Below, piece by piece: positions 55,915-64,000 of a stretch of DNA of 64,000 bases. A model generated the notes under the pieces. The model did no database searches. It saw nothing but the letters and a program-made list of their open reading frames with translations, and was not told the origin of the DNA. A program made the position numbers and the translations under genes. The stretch's first letter is position 1. Each line of letters opens with the position of its first letter. This DNA comes from Helianthus annuus (Eukaryota; Streptophyta; Magnoliopsida; Asterales; Asteraceae): NCBI RefSeq assembly GCF_002127325.2, contig NC_035433.2, positions 123,844,088 to 123,908,087 of the forward strand, read 5' to 3'.

Positions 55915-56694
55915 ATGAGCGACCAAGGACCATCTGACGCGCATCGTCAATTGTCTGATTCGCCTAGCAGCGAAGGTGTCTCTTCTCGGCCTGCCCTCTC
56001 GGGGTACTCTGCTGATACAGAAGAAGGAATATTCGTATTTAAGGCTCAATATGAAGAGCCATTTCCTCAGAGAAAGAGGGGATGGTTCAGTAGGGGAGCA
56101 CACGAGCGTAGGAAACGTATGAAAAAGTTGCAAGAGGAAAGAGCATTAGCCGCAGCTAAAAGAGAAACAGATGCATATGCCCAGGATATGCTTAACAGGG
56201 GAATAGCTAATATCCATATTTTAGCAACCACTGCAGCCGACCCAAACCTGGAGCAAATGCTAGCACCCCAACCACAACCACCAATTCCTGATCAATCGAT
56301 GGAGATAGAAAACCCTGAAAACCAAGTAGAAATGCATGACTTCAATCCAGAAGAAATACCGAGGGTACCTGCACCAAATCCTTTAGATCCAAATTACGAC
56401 CCATGGTGGGACGACAACAGGGACTATGTGCAACGCTACCCTATTCCAGAAGACATGCTGATGCAAAACCTAGGAGCCTACCCAGATTTAGATACTCTAG
56501 ATCCTTATTTTGATAAGGATGCATATATTAGAGAGATCTTAGAGAATCCTTACCCATACCAGGCCCCGTACCAGGAACCCGCACCCCAGATTCCGAACCC
56601 AGTCCTAAAACCTGCACCCCCAATGAGTGCAGAAAACGTACAAGAACTTAGGACTTTTGGTGAGGAAATTTTAGAGAGTAGTGAAAGAATGTGA
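55915..56694 (+). CDS. Element C extra ORF upstream of gag, unknown function
   Basis: 259 codons from ATG 55915 (MSDQGPSDAHRQLSDSP) to TGA 56692-56694, undamaged although the gag-pol of the same element carries stops. I do not recognise a domain. Residues 1-55 are serine-rich; 60-95 are strongly basic (KRGWFSRGAHERRKRMKKLQ) and likely helical; the rest is acidic and proline-rich, with repeated P-x-P and 'NPYPYQAPYQEPAPQ' segments. The ORF lies alone between the leader and gag, 357 bp before the gag start. It is preceded by CTGAC...TTTGTTAGTTTACAG, which looks like a branch point and 3' splice site, directly before TATGAGC. Some plant retroelements (e.g. Ogre) carry an ORF before gag, but I cannot equate the two. 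Possible roles are RNA or chromatin binding, purely by composition. Confidence 0.8.
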   Translation: MSDQGPSDAHRQLSDSPSSEGVSSRPALSGYSADTEEGIFVFKAQYEEPFPQRKRGWFSRGAHERRKRMKKLQEERALAAAKRETDAYAQDMLNRGIANIHILATTAADPNLEQMLAPQPQPPIPDQSMEIENPENQVEMHDFNPEEIPRVPAPNPLDPNYDPWWDDNRDYVQRYPIPEDMLMQNLGAYPDLDTLDPYFDKDAYIREILENPYPYQAPYQEPAPQIPNPVLKPAPPMSAENVQELRTFGEEILESSERM

Positions 56695-57051
56695 CAGGTG
56701 GGAGAGCGTCTCGTATGGAAATACGATGAACGCAATATGGATTTCTAGATGAATCCATATCCCTGAATCGATGGTGGAAACAGTAGAAATAATAATAATA
56801 TAATATAATAATAAAATATGTGTGTATGTGTTAAAAAAAAACCTACGGATGCCTATTATTAGTAGTGTAGTTTTAAATTTCAGTTGGTATTGTAAGTTTT
56901 ATTTCAGTAGTAGTGTGTAATAGACACATAGTATATGAATGGAGTAAAAGTCGCAATGTTCGACGCTTTTGACCAAAAGTGCATGTCATGTGATTGACTA
57001 TATTCAAATATTATTAGTGATATTAATATGTGGTAAATGTTTAAAATTCAG
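56695..57051 (+). other. Element C spacer between extra ORF and gag
   Basis: Contains an (ATA)n-like stretch (56790-56820); otherwise non-coding. Confidence 0.6.
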
Positions 57052-60000
57052 ATGGACAACGAAGTAAATCAGGAAAACCAGAATGATAATATCCGGAACG
57101 CAACCACTCGAATAATGATAATCTGAATAATGAGAATCCGAACAACAATATCAATGGAAACCATGTGGATAATAGTGCTATCCAACACATAGTGGCACAA
57201 GGAATCATAGATGCAATGCCATTTATTATCCATACCGTTAAGGAAGCAGATAATAAAAGTAAGCATAGCAGTAAGCGACCGATTGAACCAGAACACAGCG
57301 TGAACAATGGACCCGTACTTCAGGTGCCCATTCCCAAAAGAAGAAGAACCATGCCGTATGGTTGTTCTTATAAAGAATTCTGGTCTTGCAAACCAATAGA
57401 ATTCTCTGGCAACGAAGGACCCATTGCAGCTCTACGTTGGATAGAGAAGACTAAGGTTGTTCTGAAAATAAGCAAGTGTGCTAAAGAAGATAAGATAATG
57501 TTTGCTTCTAATCTGTTTAAGAATTCAGCCCTAGAATGGTGGAACACTATCCTCCAGTCAAGAGGAAGTGATAGGGTTTACAACATGGAATGGGAGGAAT
57601 TTAAAAGTATGGTAGAAAGGAAATTCTGCCCTCCCAATGAAAAGGAACAGATAGCAAATAAGTTTCTGAACCTTAGAATGACCGGGGTAGATAGTAAGGG
57701 GTATACTACTACATTCTTTGAATATGCTAGAATAGTACCGACCCTTGCATCACCTGAACCGGTATTAATCTCCCGATACATCTGGGGATTAATCGGGGAG
57801 ATTAGGCATGTAGTCAAGGCAGCTAGACCCCAAACCATAGAAGAAGCTGTAGAACTAGCCAATACCTTGACAGATGAATTAATCCATACTTGAGAAGAAG
57901 ACCAGAGGAGAAACCTAACCCAAAGACTTACTCAAGAATTCCGTTATGGGAATTCCAACCGTAGGAATGTAGGTTCTACCTCTGCACCATACTGCAAAAC
58001 CTACAGAAAGAAGCATTCAGGAAGATGCTCCACTCACTGCAATTTGTGCAAGGCCCCAGGACACAAGGAAGAAACCTGCAGAAGGAAACCTACTAATGGA
58101 TTGTGCTTCAACTGTGGAGAAAAAGGTCACATCAAGCCAAATTGTCCGAAATTAGCTCCAACTGCAAACAATAAGAACACTAAAAATGCTAGAGCATTTG
58201 TTCTAACTGCAGATGAAGCCAAGATGATCCCGGACGTCATAGCTGGTACGTTTTTAGTTAATGATATTTTTGCTAAAGTATTATTTGACTCTGGTGCAAA
58301 CCAAAGTTTTATCAATACTTCGTTTTGCAAACTTCTAAATCAATCATTAACTAAACTACCACAAGAATGTCTAGTAGAGACAGCAAATGGAGAAACCGTT
58401 AGGATTTCAGAAATCTTGCAGGAAGCAAGAATAGAAATTTTTAATCAAAAGTTTATTGCAAACCTTTACCCAATGAATCTGGCAGGATTTGATGTTGTGT
58501 TAAGAATGGATTGGTTAATAGCCAATAAAGCTAGTATTTTATGTGATCAAAAGTCAATCCAAGTAAATTCACCAAGAGGAGAAAAGATCATAATTAAAGG
58601 AGATAAACCATCTAGATCCACTAAATTCATCTCAGTGATGAAAACTGCAAGTTATATAAGAAAAGGATCTATAGTGTATTTGATTTCTATAATCACTAAC
58701 ATTAAAGGAAAAGAACTAAAAGACATTCCAGTAGTGTCTCAGTTTTCAGATGTATTTCCAGAAGAATTGCCAGGGCTACCTCCAGGCAGGGAAGTTGAAT
58801 TCAGAATCCATCTGCTACCAGGAACGGCACCGATTGCCAAAGCACCTTACCGTTTGGCACCAGCCGAAATGCAGGAGCTAAAGAAACAGTTGGACGAATT
58901 ATTGGAGAAAGGATTCATACAGCCAAGCTCATCACCATGGGGAGCACCGATTTTGTTTGTAAAAAAGAAAGACGGATCAATGCGTATGTGCATTGACTAC
59001 CGTGAATTGAACAAGGTCACGATTAAGAATCGGTACCCATTACCAAGGATCGATGATCTGTTCGATCAACTGCAAGGAGCTCGAATTTTCTCTAAAATCG
59101 ATCTAAGATCAGGATATCATCAATTAAAGGTACAGGAAGAGGACATTCCTAAGACTGCATTCAGAACAAGGTATGACCATTATGAATTTACTGTCATGCC
59201 ATTTGGTTTAACCAATGCCCCAGCCGCATTTATGGACATGATGAACCGAATATGCAAGCCATATTTGGATAAATTCATAATTGTCTTCATAGATGATATT
59301 CTAATTTACTCCAAGAGTAAAGAAGAACATGCAAAGCATTTGCATTTACTTTTAAGTCTATTAAGAAAGGAAAAGCTTTACGCTAAGTTTTTCAAGTGTG
59401 AGTTTTGGTTAGAGCAGGTACAATTTCTTGGACACTTAGTCGATCATGAAGGAATTCATGTGGATCCAATAAAGATCGAAGCAATTACCAAATGGAAAAC
59501 CCCTGAATCGCCAACCGAAGTTAGAAGTTTCTTAGGATTGGCAGGTTATTATAGAAGATTTATTCGAGATTTTTCTAGAATAGCCATTCCCTTAACTAAG
59601 TTAACCTGTAAATCCATTAAGTTTGAATGGCGATCAAAACAAGAAGAAGCCTTTAGAATCCTTAAGCAAAGATTAACCCATGCACCTATACTAGCATTAC
59701 CAGAAGGAACTGAAGACTTTGTAGTTTATTGTGACGCTTCTAAGTTAGGTTATGGATGTGTGTTGATGCAACGTCAAAAGGTTATAGCTTACGCATCTAG
59801 ACAACTTAAGAATCATGAAGAGAATTATTCAACCCATGATCTAGAACTAGGAGCCGTAATTTTTGCCCTTAAGATATGGAGATATTACCCTTATGGTAGT
59901 AAGTTTACCATATTCACATATCATAAGAGTTTAAGGTATGTTTTTGGGCAAAAAGAGTTGAATATGAGACAAAGACGCTGGATGGAGATTCTTAGTGATT

Positions 60001-61541
60001 ATGATTGTAATATCCAGTATCATGCAGGAAAAGCCAATGTAGTAGCTGATGCTTTAAGCCGAAAGTATCATGAAAAGCCAAAAAGGGTACGTTCTCTTAA
60101 ATTAAATCTACAAGTAGATTTAAACGATCAGATTAGAAAAGCACAAGAATCAGTAATCAAGGATGATACTGAAAAATGAAAAGGAATGATTAAAGAATTA
60201 GAACAAGGAACAGATGGAATTTGGAGATTCCATAAAAAGAGAATGTGGATACCTAAATTAGAAAACCTACGCCATCGCATATTAGAAGAAGCCCATAAGT
60301 CTAAATATACGATGCATCCAGGAAGTGATAAAATGTACCAGGATTTAAGGAAAAATTTCTGGTGGATAGGAATGAAAAAGGATATAGCACCATATGTTTC
60401 TAAATGTTTAACTTGTTCACAAGTCAAAGCTGAACACCAGAAACCCTCAGGTTTGTTACAACAATTAGAAATACCAGTGTGGAAATGGGAATTGATAACA
60501 ATGGATTTTGTTACCAAGTTACCCAAAACAAGAAAAGGTAATGATACAATCTGGGTGATTGTAGATAGGCTAACCAAGTCAGCTCATTTCTTACCAATGA
60601 AAGAAACTTTTAGTATGGAACAATTAGCCAAATTGTATGTAAATGAAGTTGTTTCATTACATGGAATTCCTTTATCAATTGTTTCTGATAGGGATAGCCG
60701 TTTTACCTCTCATTTTTGGGCAAGTTTCCAAAAAGCAACGGGAACTAAGTTGAATCTAAGCACAGCTTACCATCCTCAAACGGACGGACAAAGCGAAAGG
60801 ACTATTCAGACAATGGAGGACATGCTTAGAGCTTGTGTAATTGATTTCGGGGGTAATTGGGACGATCACTTACCTTTAATAGAATTTTCTTATAATAACA
60901 GTTATTACACAAGTATCAATGCTGCACCATTCGAAGCACTTTATGAACGAAAGTGCAGAACCCCAGTCTGTTGGGTAGAAATTGGGGAAAAGCAATTATC
61001 TGGACCTGAGATAGTGCAAGAAACAACCGATAAGATCATTCAAGTCAAGGAACGACTGAAAGCAGCATGTGATCGACAGAAGAGCTACACTGATAACAGT
61101 CGTAAGCCATTGGAATTTCAGGTAGGTGAAAAAGTATTGTTAAAAGTCTCTCCTTGGAAAGGGGTGGTAAGATTCATCAAAAGAGGGAAGCTAAGTCCCA
61201 GGTATGTTGGACCTTTTGAGATTATTCGAAGAATAGGACCTGTAGCTTATCAGCTACTACTGCCAGAGGAAATGGCAGGAATACATGATGTAATTCATGT
61301 ATCTAATCTCAAGAAATGCTTAGCTGATGAATCACTTGTAGTGCCTCTTAAAGATATAGAGGTAAATGAGCAACTCAAATTTGTAGGAAGGCCTCTACAG
61401 ATTGAAGACAGGAAAATTAAGAATCTCAAGCATAAGAGATTAGTTCTGGTCAAAGTAAAGTGGGACTCCAAAAGAGGGCATAAGTACACATGGGAGCTTG
61501 AATCAAAAATGCAAAGGAAATATCCACACCTGTTCCAGTAG
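57052..61541 (+). pseudogene. Element C gag-pol, nearly intact
   Basis: Starts at ATG 57052 (MDNEVNQENQNDN). A frameshift near 57110 changes to the frame that then runs to TAG 61539-61541 with only two stops: TGA 57891-57893 within gag and TGA 60177-60179 between RNase H and integrase. Gag contains ALEWWNTILQSRGSDRV. Zinc knuckles [14 protein letters not shown] and [14 protein letters not shown] lie at 58035-58150. Protease LFDSGA is at about 58290. RT has [22 protein letters not shown] and an intact FIDD (59287-59298). RNase H has VYCDAS. Integrase has the HPGSDK...CLTCSQVK finger and [28 protein letters not shown]. The tail ...[20 protein letters not shown] is chromodomain-like. Products would package, copy and integrate the element. 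Confidence 0.92.
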
Positions 61542-61562
61542 ACCTCGAGGACGAGTTCTAAA

Positions 61563-61577
61563 ACAAGGTGGGGAGGA
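61563..61577 (+). other. Element C polypurine tract
   Basis: ACAAGGTGGGGAGGA directly before the 3' LTR; start site of plus-strand DNA synthesis. Confidence 0.85.
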
Positions 61578-62939
61578 TATAACAACCCAAAACCGACACC
61601 CTCGTAATTTTTCCGACACCCTAATATATTTTATATTATCCCAATATGTCCCTAAAAACACCCCATACGTGAAAACGGGCCCCGGATACCCTAAATAGTA
61701 TTAAAAATAATTAAAAATTTAGTTTTAAAGTCTGTCGCGGGCCGCGTAGACTTCTTAAGAGTCTTACGCGGGCCGTTAGAGATCGAAATGGTGGCGCATC
61801 CCGGTGATGACACGTGTCATCATCGTGTCGAGTCTAATTGGTGATCCGGACGAGCTACGCGTTGACCAGGGTTTGACGCGGGCCGCGTAAGCCTATGCTT
61901 ACATTTATGCGGGCCGCGTGAAAGTCGAAAATCAGCCCTATAAATAGAGGGCATCGGATCTTCAGTCTGCTCGTTCATTTTCTTTTCTCAATCTCAATTT
62001 CCTAATAGTGGGCATTATACTCGGGTCTAATACCCCCCTAAATAGCGAGGTTCTGCTACGATGTAAGTATTATAACCCTTGGAGACGTATTTGATACTCT
62101 GCCCGATTGATCTCGGGTTCCGTAAGGGCTGTCGTGGTTCTGCCCGACGTAGTCGTTGGAATGCCGTCTCGGGGATGGTATTACTAATGTTAAAATGGGT
62201 TATTATACTCACACGCGTGCATTTGTGTAATTTTTAGATTATTCCCAGGAAATCCTTACTGATAACCCTAAGACAGCAGTGTGAGTAATCCTCTTTTTGT
62301 AAACCTATTTTGTGAACTGTTTGTACAAAACCTTAAATATTTTTCCATGCGAATAACAGTTATTGAGTATTTGTAAGAATATTTACAGTCGGTAAATTTG
62401 GGGTTTTGTATACAAAATTTGTTATAACCTGGATAGGAGTAACATGACCATAAGTCGGAACGACAGTACCGTGTGGTGGTAATTGATATAACTTGGAAAC
62501 AAATGTAATTGCGGATGCGCCCTCAATACTGTACTATGGTTTTTATTAAACTTGATTAAACTGGGATTCACTCACCAGTATTTCCCACTGACAAAATGTT
62601 TTTAAAAACGCGTTTCAGGTAACAATATGTGAAAGCCAAATAGAAGCTAGCTGGATAACACTGAAGGCTTGAAAAAGTGGCAATAAAGTTACCTAAAAAG
62701 AAATAGATGTTTTTCTTAAATAAAATAGGGTGTATCCCTATGAAGATATGTGTACTGAAAAACTTGGGTTTTACCCATGTGTTTAATGATATGGAAATAT
62801 GGTATTTTACTCTGATAAAATATTTCCTAACTACGGTCCTGATGTAAATTCCGCTGCCAAATTAGACAAATAACGTGATACCACCGAAACTGGCTTGCGG
62901 CCGCCCGTTCCCGGGGATTTGGGATCGGGGGTTGCGACA
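61578..62939 (+). repeat. Element C 3' LTR
   Basis: TATAACAACCCAAAACCGAC... to GGTTGCGACA; matches the 5' LTR along its full length with scattered substitutions and a few short indels. Confidence 0.95.
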
Positions 62940-62944
62940 GTATT

Positions 62945-63113
62945 GTTTGAGAGACATGAAATCTGTATAACTGTTTGTTGGAATATTGTTTATTAGTATG
63001 GGATAATGAACGCGTTAAATATTGTCACTAAATAGTTGTTATGGATTCTCTTGAGCAATCTGATTCGCCTAGTGCCGCGCCCCGATGATTCCGCCATCGG
63101 TTGGGGTGTGACA
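62945..63113 (+). repeat. Element B 3' LTR, right end
   Basis: Continues the B LTR after element C (GTTTGAGAGACATGAAATCTG...) and ends CCGCCATCGGTTGGGGTGTG then ACA. The last about 60 bp closely resemble the LTR end of element A. Confidence 0.88.
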
Positions 63114-63118
63114 ATATG

Positions 63119-64000
63119 AGATTAACAAATATCACATGTTTTCATGTTTAAATGTGGATAGAGTATGATTTTGATTAAACAAGTCTCAAGGGTTACATTT
63201 TTTTGTATATTGTACATGTTGCACCCAAAGTGTTTAAAACAGAAAAGGGATCGAGTATACTCACAGTTTTGCGTAGGGAATACACTTAAACCGCGAGCGG
63301 AGTTGATGAAGTCTCGAGGTCACGCTAAAATGGTTAAACGAGAGTATAAATGTACTGATGTGAAAGAGTGTTGGATCAGATCATAAAATACGGAATTAAA
63401 ATGAGTTAAAGTGTTTAACAGTCCATTCGTACGGATGGACATAGTCCATTCGTGTGGATGGGCTTTCTGTTAAAAATGAGTTAAAGTGTTTGACAGTCCA
63501 TTCGTATGGATGGACATAGTCCATTCGCACGGATGGGCTTTCTGTTGGAACGGATCAACTGATTAATGTGTGATATGATCTGATTTGATTATTAAATCAG
63601 TAAGGTAAATGATTTAAATAGTAAATAAAATGATCGGGTGTCAAACTGGAGGTAGAACAGAAGATAAAATGATTCGTTGTAGGAATTAGAGTCCGTTCGT
63701 ATGGATGGACATAGTCCATTCGTACGGATGGATTGTTAACGTTGTGAAAAGTCTAAGTTTTAACTGATTTGGTTGAAGTATTTTTTTATTTTACTTAAAT
63801 CAGTTGATAACACGTTTAAATGGTGATAAACAAATGTGTGAACAGAACTGAAAATCAAAACAGAATGTGTGAAGAAAGTCCATTCGTGCGGATGGACAGT
63901 GTCCATTCGTGCGGATGGACAGTGTCCATTCGTGCGGATGGACAATGTCCATTCGTACGAATCTACTGCCTTGTTGAAAATGAATGTTTGATCCTTTTAA
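63119..64000 (-). repeat. Element D LTR, minus orientation, second part
   Basis: Continues the LTR of 49198-49772 after the ATATG duplication. On the minus strand it contains the CTGTGAGTATACTCGATCCC block (63249-63268) also found in the LTR of element A (18838-18859). It has an array of GTCCATTCGTACGGATGGAC-type dyads at 63422-63960. It runs off the window end. Confidence 0.8.

Larger units (their letters stand above)
54401..62939 (+). mobile_element. Element C: Ty3/gypsy chromovirus retrotransposon with extra ORF
   Basis: LTRs at 54401-55765 and 61578-62939, both starting TATAACAACC and ending GGGTTGCGACA. The flanks ATATT (54396-54400) and GTATT (62940-62944) are the target duplication with one change; the uninterrupted duplicate of the site at 53102-53111 (TTTCTATTGT) confirms it. 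It contains a primer-binding site, an extra ORF, gag-pol in one frame with two stops and one early frameshift, and a polypurine tract. The LTRs differ at few sites, so it is the youngest element of the nest. Confidence 0.95.
49773..63113 (+). mobile_element. Element B: internally deleted Ty3/gypsy element, split by element C
   Basis: Starts TGTAACAACCCATACTTTTG and ends GGTTGGGGTGTGACA; flanked by ATATG on both sides (49768-49772, 63114-63118). It has only the first about 300 bp of the 5' LTR, a 900-bp internal remnant ending in an AATTTCAGGATGAAATTTCC...GTGGAGAC polypurine-type region, and a long 3' LTR (50984-54400 plus 62945-63113). No gag or pol remains. Element C sits in the 3' LTR. Confidence 0.88.

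Noticed and set aside
60128..60577. 149-codon minus-strand frame in element C
   Set aside because: Antisense to the integrase region; no independent support.

Overview
The window is plant nuclear DNA, almost certainly from a eudicot and most likely an Asteraceae genome. The evidence for a plant is a plant-type replication-dependent histone H3 gene, a FAR1/FHY3-family transcription-factor gene with introns, Ty3/gypsy chromovirus LTR retrotransposons of the Tekay/Del kind, a Tat-type gag, PIF/Harbinger elements, Tourist-like MITEs and tRNA-derived SINEs. The family guess rests on the general look of the repeats and was not tested. The window is overwhelmingly repetitive. Only two host genes look intact: the FRS4-like gene (11757-14526, minus) and the histone H3 gene (38146-38556, minus). 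An intact PIF/Harbinger transposase (36043-37296, plus) is the only other long, undamaged, recognisable coding gene besides retroelement ORFs.

Layout. 1-1653: a hairpin-rich mosaic repeat that recurs at 44645-46189. 1751-4812: a relic PIF/Harbinger element (TTA target duplication) with a gutted transposase, into which two elements bounded by (TA)n tracts have inserted. 5190-6491: a dispersed repeat, a short tandem repeat and a frameshifted two-exon bHLH pseudogene. 6864-9517: AT-rich element, foldback element, a tiny retroposed insertion and two Tourist-like MITEs with 3-bp duplications. 11757-15300: the FRS4-like gene with a foldback element in its first coding intron. 15654-16497: another foldback element, then a Mutator-type MITE split by an 11.3-kb Tekay-like retrotransposon (16805-28128; TSD CAATA). 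28177-33908: foldback elements, a possible LTR remnant, a candidate snRNA-type promoter, a PB1-domain gene fragment, a SINE. 34425-35157: an insertion carrying a zinc-finger plus PD-(D/E)XK-like ORF. 35748-37574: PIF/Harbinger element. 37710-37937: SINE with a 16-bp duplication. 38146-38745: histone H3 gene and promoter. 39136-40292: large foldback element with non-palindromic cargo. 40357-46190: mosaic of hairpin repeats. 46210-46552: Tourist-like MITE.

From 47030 to the window end is a four-level nest of LTR retrotransposons: a Tat-type element (LTR and degenerate gag) is split by a minus-strand LTR (49198-49772 and 63119-64000+), which is split by an internally deleted element B (49773-63113, TSD ATATG), whose 3' LTR is split by element C (54401-62939). 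Element C is the best-preserved retroelement here: near-identical 1.36-kb LTRs, a gag-pol frame with two in-frame stops and one early frameshift, and a separate intact 259-codon ORF upstream of gag.

The strongest leads are (i) the extra pre-gag ORF of element C with a splice-acceptor-like sequence just before it; (ii) a group of four foldback elements sharing AGAGTAAA...TTTACTCT ends and 6-8 bp target duplications; (iii) the GTATACGGGCCGTATAC hairpin repeat system; (iv) the zinc-finger/nuclease-like ORF flanked by 9-bp direct repeats, which borrows its stop codon from the target; (v) a USE + 33 bp + TATA arrangement with a downstream 3'-box-like motif, resembling a Pol II snRNA transcription unit; and (vi) dense arrays of short dyads in the LTRs of three different retroelements. 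All alignments were made by eye; percentages and database matches are deliberately not given.
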